Below are positions 16,205-24,456 of a DNA stretch of 64,000 nt, one piece after another. Under the pieces are notes generated by a model. That model was not told the DNA's origin. It worked only from the letters and a program-made list of their open reading frames with translations, and did not search any database. The translations under genes were made by a program, and so were the position numbers. Source of the DNA: Phycisphaerales bacterium (lineage in GTDB: Bacteria; Planctomycetota; Phycisphaerae; Tepidisphaerales; Tepidisphaeraceae); contig JAQGHM010000391.1 of assembly GCA_028291615.1 (NCBI GenBank), positions 37,548 to 101,547 of the forward strand, written 5' to 3'. Every line of letters starts with the position of its first letter. The first letter of the stretch is position 1.

Positions 16205-16483
16205 ATGCCCCGCTTTATCTGCGATCGCTGCGGCATGACGATTCCGCCGCACGCGCATTACGTCGTCAAGATCGAGATCTATGCCGACCCGGCGCTGCCG
16301 GCTGTCTCATCAGATGATCTCGAAGAAACCGATTACGCGCAGCGGACGGCGGATCTACTGCGCGAGATGGAAATGCTGTCGCCGCAGGAGTTGGAAGATT
16401 CCGTCCACTGGCAGCGCGACTTCAAAATCTGCCGGCCGTGTCAGCGTGCGCTGCTCAGGAATCCGCTCGGAGAAGCGTCATAG
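16205..16483 (+). CDS. Small protein with two CxxC pairs (zinc-ribbon-like)
   Basis: 92 residues, cytosolic. An N-terminal CDRC (Cys6, Cys9) and a C-terminal CRPC (Cys79, Cys82) flank an acidic, helical middle (SSDDLEETDYAQRTADLLRE). Four cysteines in two CxxC knuckles suggest one structural zinc. I do not recognise a named family; the pattern resembles small conserved planctomycete proteins of unknown role. Its start is backed by the TACAAT box 6 nt upstream. It converges on the aldo/keto reductase gene with only 7 nt between them. Confidence 0.7.
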   Translation: MPRFICDRCGMTIPPHAHYVVKIEIYADPALPAVSSDDLEETDYAQRTADLLREMEMLSPQELEDSVHWQRDFKICRPCQRALLRNPLGEAS

Positions 16484-16490
16484 CGCGGGC

Positions 16491-17504
16491 TCACTTCGTC
16501 CCCGTCAGCGCCGACGACGTTTCATCGAACGCCGCGCGGATCTCCGCTCGCTCTGCCTCGCTTAGCGTGAAATTCATTGCACCGGCGTTGTGCCGGGCCT
16601 GCTCGGCGTTGCGCGCGCCGACCAGCGCCGCGGTGATTCCCGGTTCGTTGATCGTCCAATTGATCATCAACTGCGCGAGGCTTACTTTGTGCCTGTCCGC
16701 GATCGGTCGCACTTTTTGCAGCGAATTGAGCACGCGCTTGCGGCTTTCCGGGCGGAAGAATTTGTGGGCGGCGCGGTGGTCGCCGGGCGGGAATTCGCGC
16801 TCCATCGTCACGCTGCCGGTCAGCAGGCCGCGCTCCAGCGGGCTGTAACAGATCACGCCGATGTGGTGCTCGCGGCAGAAGGGCAATACGTCCGTTTCGA
16901 TCTTTCGCTGGATGATCGAATAAGGCGGCTGATCGCTGGCCACCGGCGCCACCGCTGCCGCGCGCCGCAGCCACTCCACGTCGTAATTTGAAACGCCGAT
17001 GGCGCGGATCTTCCCCTGCTCCTTCAGCTTCACCATCGCCGCCATCGAGTCTTCCACCGGCGTGCTCGCGTCGGGCCAGTGGATCTGATAGAGGTCGATC
17101 ACGTCCGTCTGCAGGCGTTTGAGCGACTGTTCGCATTCGTACATGATCGATGATGGCCGGGCGTTCTTGCGGATGATGATATCGTTCCCCTGATTGTCCT
17201 TCTGCGGCCAGGGCTCGGAGCCTTCATCTTCCGGGCCGTCCCAGCGCATGCCGCACTTGGTCGCGATGACGACTTTATCGCGGCGGCCCTTGATGGCCTT
17301 GGCGACGAGTTCTTCGGAATAACCCATGCCGTAGATGGCGGCGGTGTCGATCGTGTTGACGCCGGCATCGAGCGACGCATGAATGGCGGCGATCGATTCG
17401 GATTCTTCCGAGCCGCCCCACATCCAGCCGCCGATCGCCCAGGCGCCGAAGATCACGGGGGACACCTTCACGTCTGACCGACCGAGTGTGCGTGGTTGCA
17501 TCAT
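16491..17504 (-). CDS. Aldo/keto reductase
   Basis: 337 residues forming one TIM-barrel AKR domain. The catalytic tetrad is intact: Asp53 and Tyr58 (DTAAIYGMGYSE), Lys83 (VIATKCG) and His142 (YQIHWPD). The NADPH-binding end is recognisable in ALVGARNAEQA. It reduces carbonyl groups with NADPH in the cytosol; the substrate is not predictable, though the closest types act on sugars or small aldehydes. A TAGAGT box (17511-17516) lies exactly 6 nt upstream of the first ATG, favouring the start at 17504 over the adjacent second Met. Confidence 0.92.
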   Translation of the reverse strand: MMQPRTLGRSDVKVSPVIFGAWAIGGWMWGGSEESESIAAIHASLDAGVNTIDTAAIYGMGYSEELVAKAIKGRRDKVVIATKCGMRWDGPEDEGSEPWPQKDNQGNDIIIRKNARPSSIMYECEQSLKRLQTDVIDLYQIHWPDASTPVEDSMAAMVKLKEQGKIRAIGVSNYDVEWLRRAAAVAPVASDQPPYSIIQRKIETDVLPFCREHHIGVICYSPLERGLLTGSVTMEREFPPGDHRAAHKFFRPESRKRVLNSLQKVRPIADRHKVSLAQLMINWTINEPGITAALVGARNAEQARHNAGAMNFTLSEAERAEIRAAFDETSSALTGTK

Positions 17505-17510
17505 GTCCGC

Positions 17511-17540
17511 ACTCTAGGCGCAGGTTCTTCGGCGCGTCTA
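17511..17540 (-). promoter_or_regulatory. Candidate leaderless promoter of the aldo/keto reductase gene
   Basis: On the minus strand TAGACG (17540-17535), an 18-nt spacer and TAGAGT (17516-17511), ending 6 nt before the ATG at 17504. Confidence 0.4.
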
Positions 17541-17586
17541 TTCAGGAAATTAGATTTGGCTGTCCCCGCTCCAATGATGCTGCCGA

Positions 17587-17835
17587 TCAACCCGCCCGTG
17601 CCCCAGCCCCCTCATTCAACAACTCAATCCGCTCGATCAAGCGTAACGCGACCACATCGTAGTTCCCGATCGCCGCAGTGTTCGGCGCTAATCGATGAAC
17701 GATGAGCAGCGTATTTTGCCTGACGAAAGCGGAGTTGGGATATTCCACGTCCATCGTCTTTCCGCTGGATAAATGCAATCGAAGCGGAACAAACGGCTCG
17801 CGCTCGATCTCCTGCTTCAGGTCTTCGCTGGTCAT
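17587..17835 (-). CDS. Conserved small protein of unknown function
   Basis: 82 residues. The layout (E-x-F-V-P-L-R-L-H-L-S-S-G near the N-terminus, then a VEYPNSAFV stretch and a hydrophobic strand) suggests a small all-beta cytosolic domain, of a type I recall as recurring, often in several copies, in planctomycete genomes. No catalytic motif is seen and I do not know its function. The start is supported by TAGAAT (17842-17847) exactly 6 nt upstream and by the absence of any ribosome site. Confidence 0.65.
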   Translation of the reverse strand: MTSEDLKQEIEREPFVPLRLHLSSGKTMDVEYPNSAFVRQNTLLIVHRLAPNTAAIGNYDVVALRLIERIELLNEGAGARAG

Positions 17836-17841
17836 GGCAGT

Positions 17842-17847
17842 ATTCTA
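17842..17847 (-). promoter_or_regulatory. Candidate -10 giving a leaderless start at 17835
   Basis: TAGAAT (5 of 6) on the minus strand ends 6 nt before the ATG. No clear -35. Confidence 0.4.
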
Positions 17848-17860
17848 CGGTCTTGCCTTT

Positions 17861-17882
17861 CTACTGCCTACGGGCTACTGAC
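17861..17882. repeat. Short-period CTACTGCC-type repeat
   Basis: Copies of (C)TACTGCC/(G)GCTACTG in the gap between the 82-residue gene and the TlyA-like gene. The same 7-bp motif, more fully repeated, is at 29154-29185 in the gspF/gspG junction, so it behaves as a dispersed simple repeat. Confidence 0.45.
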
Positions 17883-17896
17883 TATTGTCAACTTCT

Positions 17897-18490
17897 ATGC
17901 CCCCCTTCGCCTCCCGTGCCGGACTCAAACTCGACCATGCCCTGACCGTCTTCCAGATCGACGTGACGGGCTTAACCTGCGCTGACCTCGGTTCGAATGT
18001 CGGCGGTTTTGTCGATTGTCTCCTTCAGCGCCGCGCCGCTAAAGTTTACGCGGTCGAAAAGGGATATGGCGTACTCGAGTACCGGCTTCGCAAGGACCCG
18101 CGCGTGGTCGTGATGGAGCGGACGAACGCGATGCACGTCAACCTGCCTGAGCCGGTTTCCCTCGTCACCATCGACGTCGCCTGGACGCGACAGAAGAACA
18201 TCCTTCCGGCTGCCAAACGGCTGCTCAAAGAGGACGGCCGAGTTATCACGCTCATCAAACCACACTACGAAGCCAGCCCAACGCAGCTTAAGAAAGGCAT
18301 CCTCCCCGAGGGCGACATTGGCGGCGTGGTAAAACAGGTGGAACAAGACTTTTATAACGCCGGTTTCACCCTTGAATCCCTGACCCGCAGCCCGATCGAA
18401 GGGGCGGGGGGCAATGTCGAAGTCCTCGCCATCCTTCGGCCAACAATCGACCACTCAAATCCTCAACGCCCCAGCCCGCCGCTCGTATAA
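17897..18490 (+). CDS. TlyA/FtsJ-like rRNA 2'-O-methyltransferase without an S4 domain
   Basis: 197 residues from the ATG at 17897. The Rossmann-fold SAM site is clear (ADLGSNVGGFVDCLLQ, the counterpart of D-x-G-x-x-x-G-G-F). The FtsJ catalytic K-D-K-E set can be traced as Lys in RAGLKLDH, Asp in TIDVAW, Lys in LIKPHYEA and Glu in GGNVEVLA. TlyA proteins 2'-O-methylate rRNA in both ribosomal subunits but normally carry an N-terminal S4 RNA-binding domain of about 60 residues. Here the sequence begins directly at the methyltransferase domain, and upstream DNA does not encode an S4 domain, so substrate choice may differ. Confidence 0.8.
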   Translation: MPPFASRAGLKLDHALTVFQIDVTGLTCADLGSNVGGFVDCLLQRRAAKVYAVEKGYGVLEYRLRKDPRVVVMERTNAMHVNLPEPVSLVTIDVAWTRQKNILPAAKRLLKEDGRVITLIKPHYEASPTQLKKGILPEGDIGGVVKQVEQDFYNAGFTLESLTRSPIEGAGGNVEVLAILRPTIDHSNPQRPSPPLV

Positions 18491-18491
18491 T
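18486..18491 (+). promoter_or_regulatory. Consensus -10 box before the inositol-3-phosphate synthase gene
   Basis: TATAAT overlapping the stop codon of the upstream methyltransferase gene. It would give a leader of about 42 nt. No -35 consensus is seen. Confidence 0.4.
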
Positions 18492-18507
18492 CAACCACTG
18501 ACAGCCA

Positions 18508-18535
18508 GACAACTAATAACCAGCAACTCCTCCCC
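18508..18535. repeat. CCAGCAACT-type short repeat, copy 1
   Basis: Lies in the leader of the inositol-3-phosphate synthase gene: an A/C-rich stretch with ACAACTAATAACCAGCAACT. A similar sequence occurs at 33681-33710, also immediately next to a gene end. Confidence 0.35.
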
Positions 18536-18539
18536 TGAA

Positions 18540-19655
18540 ATGCCCATCAAACTCGCCATCGCCGGAATCGGAAACTGCGCCAGCTCGCTCGTCCAGGGCA
18601 TCCACTATTATTCCAACTCGGACAATGGCACGCGCGGCCTCCAACATCCGCAGATCGGGCCATACCGCGTCGACGATCTTCAAGTTGTCGCGGCGTTCGA
18701 CATCGACACGCGCAAGGTCAATCGACCGCTTGAAGAAGCGCTCTTCGCCGCCCCCAACAACACCAAGCGGTTCGTCGCGTCCATTCCCAAGACCGGCGTG
18801 ACGGTGCAAATGGGCCCGATTCTCGACGGCGTGCCCGATCACATGAAGGAGTATCCGCTCCACCAGCGCTTCGACGCTGCCAGCCTGCCGCCCGTCGATC
18901 TCGCCAGCGTCTTGCGCGACAGCGGCGCGCAGATCCTCGTCAACTACATGCCCGTCGGCTCGCAGCGGGCGACCGAGGCGTACGCACAGGCGTGCCTCGA
19001 TACCGGCGTTTCGCTCGTCAACTGCGTGCCCTGCTTCATCGTTTCGGACGAGCAATGGGCTGGCCAGTTTCGCGCGAAGAACATCCCCTGCATCGGCGAC
19101 GACATCAAGGCGCAGGTCGGCGCGACCATTACGCATCGCACGCTCGCGCGCCTCTTCAATGACCGCGGCGTGACCATCGACGCCACCTACCAGCTCAACA
19201 CCGGCGGCAACACCGACTTCCTCAACATGCTCAACCGCCAGCGGCTTTCGAGCAAGAAGATCAGCAAGACCGAGGCGGTGCAATCGCAACTCGATGTCCC
19301 GCTCGACCCCGACCAGATCCACATCGGCCCCAGCGACTACGTGCCGTTCCAGAAAGATCAGAAGGTCTGCTTCCTGCGGATCGAAGGGAGCGGCTTTGGC
19401 GGCGTGCCGATGAACCTGGAACTGCGGCTTGCGGTGGAAGACTCGCCCAACAGCGCGGGCGTGGTGGTCGATGCGATCCGCTGCTGCCAGCTCGCAAGGG
19501 ACGCAGGGATGGGCGGGCCGCTGGAAGAAGCCAGCGCCTGGTGCATGAAGCACCCGCCCAGGCAGATGATCGACAGCCAGGCGAAGTTGGCGCTGGAAGA
19601 ATTCATCGTCGGCGCGGTCGCCAAGACAAAGTCCTCCAGCAAGCTTCGCGCGTAA
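18540..19655 (+). CDS. ino1: Inositol-3-phosphate synthase
   Basis: 371 residues from the ATG at 18540. The NAD-binding glycine motif is GIGNCASSLVQG, and the central block (DDIKAQVGATITHRTLARL, then LNTGGNTDFLNM) is the catalytic region of the short archaeal/actinobacterial myo-inositol-1-phosphate synthases. It converts glucose 6-phosphate to inositol 3-phosphate, the first step to phosphatidylinositol lipids or inositol-derived solutes and thiols. No inositol monophosphatase or lipid gene is adjacent, so the end product is unknown. It follows the TlyA-like gene by 49 nt but has its own -10 box. Confidence 0.92.
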   Translation: MPIKLAIAGIGNCASSLVQGIHYYSNSDNGTRGLQHPQIGPYRVDDLQVVAAFDIDTRKVNRPLEEALFAAPNNTKRFVASIPKTGVTVQMGPILDGVPDHMKEYPLHQRFDAASLPPVDLASVLRDSGAQILVNYMPVGSQRATEAYAQACLDTGVSLVNCVPCFIVSDEQWAGQFRAKNIPCIGDDIKAQVGATITHRTLARLFNDRGVTIDATYQLNTGGNTDFLNMLNRQRLSSKKISKTEAVQSQLDVPLDPDQIHIGPSDYVPFQKDQKVCFLRIEGSGFGGVPMNLELRLAVEDSPNSAGVVVDAIRCCQLARDAGMGGPLEEASAWCMKHPPRQMIDSQAKLALEEFIVGAVAKTKSSSKLRA

Positions 19656-19994
19656 GTCCCAGCGCGCTCCAGGTCATCAGGTTGCGGGGGCGGCCGCAAA
19701 CCTTCCATCCGTCTTGATCCCCGCCTCCGCCATCAGCGACAAGGCAAGGACAACGACGGATACCCACAACTTCATGGGATAAACGTACCGCCAAGCGGCG
19801 ACTTGCTTACAACTTATCGCGAATCTGTGCGGCCCGCGCACTTAACCAGCGAACCCCCGACCCTCGCCTACCCAATCGGCACGAAACCTTAGCGCCGCAA
19901 CAGTTAGGAGCACATAGAGGCGGATTACGGTTAATTGGCACGGGGATTGAAGTAGTGGTTGTGAATCAGCAAATTTCGCCAGGGAGTTGTAAAA
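19656..19994. other. Intergenic region with one possible micro-ORF
   Basis: 339 bp between two plus-strand genes. A minus-strand ORF of 32 codons at 19677-19775 is the only coding candidate. The 3' part holds the ribosome site (AGGGAG) for the next gene. I see no hairpin or RNA motif. Confidence 0.5.
19677..19775 (-). CDS. Possible 32-residue peptide with a signal-like N-terminus
   Basis: ATG at 19775 to TGA at 19677. The N-terminus MKLWVSVVVLALSLMAEA has a positive charge, a hydrophobic core and a short tail, as in a signal peptide or a single-membrane micropeptide. A weak TACGTT box lies 6 nt before the start. There is no ribosome site. It could equally be a remnant of a longer secreted protein or chance; I offer it as a candidate only. 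Confidence 0.25.
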   Translation of the reverse strand: MKLWVSVVVLALSLMAEAGIKTDGRFAAAPAT

Positions 19995-20306
19995 ATGATC
20001 ACGGATGACAAGGAAAGACACGTTAAGTTGATGATGTTTGGAGGATTGGTCGCCCTTTCGCTGGGGTTGGGGTATTCGATGGGGCTCAACCATAAACTGG
20101 ACTCGCCGGCGAACCAGATCAAGCTGGGGCCGACCGATCCGGAATCGATCGTCCTTTTGCAAAAGGCCGGGCAGCGGGCGCGGGCGGCGGGGGATGCGAA
20201 GACGGCGGAGTGGCTCGACCAGGCCTGCAGTGAGAGCTCAGAGCGGTTATTTGCGTGGGCCACCGCAAAAGCGCACGGACAGCAGGTGCATGCCGGGGCG
20301 AAGTGA
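19995..20306 (+). CDS. Hypothetical protein with one N-terminal membrane segment
   Basis: 103 residues. A cytoplasmic N-terminus (MITDDKERHVKL) is followed by a hydrophobic segment (about residues 12-29, FGGLVALSLGLGYSMGL) and an extracytoplasmic alanine/glutamate-rich helical tail. AGGGAG lies at good spacing before the ATG. I recognise no family or motif. It stands alone, converging on the beta-helix gene, so its role cannot be guessed from context. Confidence 0.6.
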   Translation: MITDDKERHVKLMMFGGLVALSLGLGYSMGLNHKLDSPANQIKLGPTDPESIVLLQKAGQRARAAGDAKTAEWLDQACSESSERLFAWATAKAHGQQVHAGAK

Positions 20307-20338
20307 CTGGAATTGGAGCGGCTGCGCTGGCATCCGCT

Positions 20339-23041
20339 TCACTTTTCGGACGCATTCGATAGATCGAGATTATCGAGATACCAGATCACGTTCGCGTTGG
20401 CGGTGCTGCAGAAGCCGAGCCAATCGAGCCGCTTGAATTCTGCGGATTTCAGCCGCAGCTTTGGCTTGTGGATTGGCTGCGCGCCTTCGGTGGTGACGGT
20501 CATCGACCATGTATTTGTGGAGTCCTTGCCCAGCGCGCAGCGGATCTCAAAGTGCGTCCATTTGCCTTCGGGGACATCGATCGGATCGGTGCCAGGGGCG
20601 GTCAGTTTTCCGTCCTTTACGGTGAAGCTGGGGCCGGGGTGATAGGGCTGGGCGTTGTCGCGCCATTCGTGAAAGATCACCGCACCGGCTTCGGGGCGGA
20701 GGTCGAAGGTGAAGGTGGTAATGCCTTCGGCGTGCGCGGGTTTGTAGAAGAGATGCGGATTGAACGCAGCGGCCAAGCCGGGAGCGTCGGTGATCTTGAG
20801 GCACTTTTTGCCTGAGGCGGCGAGTTGGTCGGTGACTGCGATCGCGTCGCCTTTTTTCTCCAGGACCAGCGTCGGGCCGGTGGGCTTGGCGTTGAGGGGG
20901 TAGCGCTCGAAATCGTCCTTGAAGGTCATGGGGCCGGGCGGTGGGGCGGGCGGTTCGACCTGCAGCGGTGCGAAGGTGGCGGAGGTGGCTAGCTTGCGCC
21001 ACGCCTCGTCACCGTAGACGCCGGCCTGGGTGTAATCGAAGGGTTTGAAGCCGAGTTTCAGCGCGGGTGAGTCGGGTTGGAGATGAAAGTCCAACTTGGC
21101 GGGATCTAGAAATTTTGGATCGGCGACGATCGACCCGGCGTCCTTCCCACTCTTTTGCCACTCGTCGAAGCTCATGCCGGCGAACGTGATCGGCGCGCCC
21201 GAGGCGTTCCAATAGACGTTGTTCTTCAGCGCGACGTTGGCGTCCTTCCACAGGCCGTCGAGCAGCTTGCCGGCGTGATAATAGACGATGTTGTTTTCGA
21301 ACGTGAAGGAGAGATGGCCTTCGGCGCGGCTGCGCTGGATTTGCTGGAGCAGGCTGTCGGCGAGGATGTTATTGCGAATGATGTTTTCCCTGCCGTAGTG
21401 CTGGTGGAAGCTGCCGGTCTTGGTGTTGTAGACGAGGTTGTTTTCGAGCGTGATGCCGCTGGAGCCTTCGTCGGTGTAGAGGCCCCAGCCGCCGTAAGAG
21501 TAAGCGTAGACGTCGTGGACGACATTGTTGCTGACGGTGGTGCCTTCGCTGGGGCCGAGCGTGTAGACGCCGCCCATGTCGGAGAGGACGCCGTGACCGA
21601 TGTGGTGGATGTGGTTGAAGTCGATCGTGTTGCGCTTGGCGGCGGAAGGGCCGTAGCCCCAGACCCAGCCGGCGGAAACGCCGGTGTAGTAGAAATCGGC
21701 GATCTCGTTGTGAGTGACGGCGTTGTCGGGGGAGTGACCGATGAGGACGCCGACCGCGTCGGGCCAGATGCGGCCGCCAGCGCGGAGGATGTTGTTGTCG
21801 ATCGTGATGTGGCTGGTGGCGGTGACGTCGCTGGGGACTTTCATCTCGCCGATGCGGACTGCGCCGCAGCCGAGATCGTGGATGTAGGAGTGGACGAGTT
21901 TGCAGTCGCGGCAACCGGAGCGGAACCAGACGCCGTAGGTGGGGACGTGGGCGAGCTCGCAGTTTTCGAAGGTGATATTTCGCGCGCCGTCGAGGTTGAT
22001 TGCGCCGGGCATGGATGTGGCGGCCTGCGCGTCGCCCTGGCCCTTGTCGGGCAGCACCCACTGGGCATGTTGGAAGGAAAGGCCGCGCAGGGTGATGTGC
22101 TCGACGTAGCGTTTTTCCTGCGGCTTGCCTTCGAAGCGGATTAATTCGGTCAGGCGGGGAGCGATGACCTCGGCGGTGGCGGGATCTTCGCCGGGGAGTG
22201 GTTTGTAATAGAGCGTGCCGTCGCGATCGAGGAACCACTCGCCGGGTGCGTCGAGCGCTTCCTTGAAGTTTTCGAGATGGTAGCGCTGGGTGGGGTCGGG
22301 CTGGCCGTAGGAGTGGTGGGTGGGCGCGGGAAGCGTGAGGAGATTGGTGGCGGGATCGAAAGCGGCGCAGCGGCCGCGGCCGGTCTCCCATGAATTGTAG
22401 AAAACGACGGCGACGTCGGCGAGCTTGTCCTTGGGAACGGTGGCGAGGGGGCCGATTTCTTCGGGGCGCATCTTGAAGGCGCGGCCGGTGAGATCGGCCT
22501 GCGCGCCGGTGGCTGGATCGATGCCATTTTGAACGCGGGAGAGGATGTGGAAGGTGAACGTGTTGGGATGTCGGGCGCGCTGGGCGCGGTTGCCGTTGAC
22601 CCAGAGTTGTTCGAAGTACCACTTGCCTTCTTTGACGCCGGGAACGGTTGTGGACCAGAGGCCGTCGGCGGTGGGTTTGAAGCCGGTGATCTTCGTGCCG
22701 CCTGAGAAGATGGGGGTAGGGCCTTCAGCGGCTTGGTAAACGATGGGCGCGTCGGCGCTGCCGCCATCGTCGGGCGTGAATACCAGCGGTTCGGTCAGTG
22801 TGTAGTTGCCACCTGCGACAATTACAGTCAGCGGTTCTTTGAGCGCTCCGACGGCTTTGAGTTTTCGAATGGCGTCGCGAGCGCCGTGAAGGGAGGCGAG
22901 GGGTCCGTCGGGGGTGTTGGGCTTTGTCGATTGTCCCGAATGGGTGTCGTTGCCATTGGGAGAGACGTAGAGGGTGGCGGCGCGGATGGGGAACGTGGTT
23001 AGGAAAACGATGAGCGTGCAGCTTGCGATCCGAAATTTCAT
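20339..23041 (-). CDS. Secreted right-handed beta-helix (pectate-lyase-fold) protein
   Basis: 900 residues with a signal peptide (ends FPIRA|A). The segment after it ([13 protein letters not shown], then [12 protein letters not shown]) is the usual entry to parallel beta-helix carbohydrate-active proteins. The middle (about 300-650) is a run of beta-helix rungs with many ITIDNNILR and [12 protein letters not shown] turns. The C-terminal 200 residues (from [13 protein letters not shown]) form a separate beta-sandwich, likely a carbohydrate-binding or LamG-like domain. The order resembles secreted glycosidases or polysaccharide lyases, but no catalytic residues can be assigned. GAGGAG precedes the ATG. 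Confidence 0.85.
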   Translation of the reverse strand: MKFRIASCTLIVFLTTFPIRAATLYVSPNGNDTHSGQSTKPNTPDGPLASLHGARDAIRKLKAVGALKEPLTVIVAGGNYTLTEPLVFTPDDGGSADAPIVYQAAEGPTPIFSGGTKITGFKPTADGLWSTTVPGVKEGKWYFEQLWVNGNRAQRARHPNTFTFHILSRVQNGIDPATGAQADLTGRAFKMRPEEIGPLATVPKDKLADVAVVFYNSWETGRGRCAAFDPATNLLTLPAPTHHSYGQPDPTQRYHLENFKEALDAPGEWFLDRDGTLYYKPLPGEDPATAEVIAPRLTELIRFEGKPQEKRYVEHITLRGLSFQHAQWVLPDKGQGDAQAATSMPGAINLDGARNITFENCELAHVPTYGVWFRSGCRDCKLVHSYIHDLGCGAVRIGEMKVPSDVTATSHITIDNNILRAGGRIWPDAVGVLIGHSPDNAVTHNEIADFYYTGVSAGWVWGYGPSAAKRNTIDFNHIHHIGHGVLSDMGGVYTLGPSEGTTVSNNVVHDVYAYSYGGWGLYTDEGSSGITLENNLVYNTKTGSFHQHYGRENIIRNNILADSLLQQIQRSRAEGHLSFTFENNIVYYHAGKLLDGLWKDANVALKNNVYWNASGAPITFAGMSFDEWQKSGKDAGSIVADPKFLDPAKLDFHLQPDSPALKLGFKPFDYTQAGVYGDEAWRKLATSATFAPLQVEPPAPPPGPMTFKDDFERYPLNAKPTGPTLVLEKKGDAIAVTDQLAASGKKCLKITDAPGLAAAFNPHLFYKPAHAEGITTFTFDLRPEAGAVIFHEWRDNAQPYHPGPSFTVKDGKLTAPGTDPIDVPEGKWTHFEIRCALGKDSTNTWSMTVTTEGAQPIHKPKLRLKSAEFKRLDWLGFCSTANANVIWYLDNLDLSNASEK

Positions 23042-23154
23042 GTCGCGTGTCTCCTCGTGGGGAGTACCGCGCGGAGAAGGTGGATGTTTGACAAAAGGTT
23101 TTTGGTTCAGCGGCGGGGCGAAGCCGCGAGCGGCGGGAGAAGACCCTCACCCAG

Positions 23155-23216
23155 CCTCTCCCACAAGCGGCGGCGCGATATGCGCAAAGCACGTGTGCGG
23201 GCACTTGCGGGAGAGG
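23155..23216. repeat. Long imperfect inverted repeat between two minus-strand genes
   Basis: Arms 23155-23167 (CCTCTCCCACAAG) and 23204-23216 (CTTGCGGGAGAGG) pair at 12 of 13 positions around a 36-nt loop, in the 197-bp gap before the beta-helix gene. From memory it resembles the CCTCTCCC...GGGAGAGG repeats seen between genes in many genomes. It may also terminate transcription after the TPR lipoprotein gene. Confidence 0.55.
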
Positions 23217-23238
23217 AGCAGGAGAGGAACATCGCGTG

Positions 23239-23856
23239 CTATCGCACCATTGATGGCAGCGTGGTCGGTCCGGCGTCGCCGGGGCGGGGGGCGATCTCGA
23301 AGAGTTTCATCCGCGCCCAGTTTCGCCAATCGGGCCGCGCATCTTTGAAGGCCAGTTCCTGCAGGAGTTTTTTCATCTCCTCGTCGCGATCGCCGCGGCG
23401 GTCTTTGGCGCGGGCGAGGTTGGCGAGATACTCCGGGTTGTCGGGGGCGAGCTTGCGGGCTTGCTCGTACGAATCGATGGCCTCGTTGTACTTCGTCACG
23501 TCCATCTCCAGCACCATGCCGAGGTTGTTCCGCACATCCGGGTGATAGGGCATGAGCTTGGTCGTGTTGTAGAACTCCCAAGCGGCGTCGTAGTAGCGGC
23601 CCTGGCGGTAGTAGATGAGGCCGAGGTTGTTGTGGGCGGGGCCGAAGGTGACGTCGGCATCGATGGCCTTGTGCAGGATCGCCTCGGCTTCTTTGTCCTT
23701 GCCCTGTTTGATCAATTCGTATGCGCGATCGTTTTCCGCGCGGGCCAGCGCCGGGTCGGGACCGGGCGGGGCATTGGCGATGGTCGGGCGATTGCCGCTC
23801 TGGCAACCGATCACCAGTGCCGCCGCGAACAGACAGATGACGAGCGGACTCTTCAT
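23239..23856 (-). CDS. TPR-repeat lipoprotein at the end of the type II secretion cluster
   Basis: 205 residues from the ATG at 23856, chosen because MKSPLVICLFAAALVIGC is a proper lipoprotein signal; 12 more codons upstream are possible but spoil it. After the lipidated Cys come about four TPR helix pairs (residues 45-180; AHNNLGLIYYRQGRYYDAAWEF is the clearest). It resembles PilF/PilW/GspS-type pilotins, outer-membrane lipoproteins that help the secretin assemble. It ends the gsp gene run on the same strand, 58 nt after gspM, so a pilotin-like role is a fair inference. Equally it could be a generic scaffold. Confidence 0.75.
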   Translation of the reverse strand: MKSPLVICLFAAALVIGCQSGNRPTIANAPPGPDPALARAENDRAYELIKQGKDKEAEAILHKAIDADVTFGPAHNNLGLIYYRQGRYYDAAWEFYNTTKLMPYHPDVRNNLGMVLEMDVTKYNEAIDSYEQARKLAPDNPEYLANLARAKDRRGDRDEEMKKLLQELAFKDARPDWRNWARMKLFEIAPRPGDAGPTTLPSMVR

Positions 23857-23914
23857 ATCGCGCGTCATCATACCGGCAACGTCGGCATCCATGAAACGCA
23901 GGCGGTTTTCGCGC

Positions 23915-24454
23915 TTACTTGGATGACTTTTGCGGGGAATAGGTAAGGTAATCGACTTCTACGCCCGCCGACCAGACTTCCTCGCCTGGCGCGGCGGACG
24001 CAGCGCCGCGCGTGGTGGGATCAGGCGGCGTGAGCTCGATCACCGTGGCCCGCGCGCTGGCGTCGATGCGCGAGAGGCTGACGAGAAACGAGGTCAGTTG
24101 CTTCATCGTCAACGGCTCGAAGCGGAGGAAGACGGGGAGTTCGCTGTAATCGGTGCCGGCGAGGCGCGTTGCGCTGCCTGGCTCGCTGCCGGGAGCGTCG
24201 GGGAGGCCGGCGGCGAGCGCGGCTTGGCGCAGCGTGGCGCTGAGTTGCGGCGCCTCCATCGCGACCGCGGCGGCGCGGCCCGGCGAGGCTTTCCAGCGGC
24301 GGATCTCCGCCAACGCGGCTTGTGCACCGATCAGATTATCGCGGGCGATTTGCGCTTCCTCTTTCAGGCGCAGCATGCGGAGATGGCAGAACCCGCCGAA
24401 CAGAAACGCGGTGACGACGAGCAGCGCAAGCAGGAATGTTCGGCGTCGGGCCAT
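23915..24454 (-). CDS. gspM: GspM/PilO-like type II secretion component
   Basis: 179 residues from the ATG at 24454, which sits 2 nt past the gspL stop. A short cytoplasmic tail (MARRRTF), one membrane segment (about 8-23), a coiled-coil-like stretch (LRLKEEAQIARDN) and a C-terminal ferredoxin-like periplasmic domain (FLRFEPLTMKQLTSFLVSLS). This is the GspM/PilO layout; GspM binds GspL and stabilises the inner-membrane platform. Sequence similarity in this family is low, so the call rests on architecture and position directly after gspL. Confidence 0.7.
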   Translation of the reverse strand: MARRRTFLLALLVVTAFLFGGFCHLRMLRLKEEAQIARDNLIGAQAALAEIRRWKASPGRAAAVAMEAPQLSATLRQAALAAGLPDAPGSEPGSATRLAGTDYSELPVFLRFEPLTMKQLTSFLVSLSRIDASARATVIELTPPDPTTRGAASAAPGEEVWSAGVEVDYLTYSPQKSSK

Positions 24455-24456
24455 GG

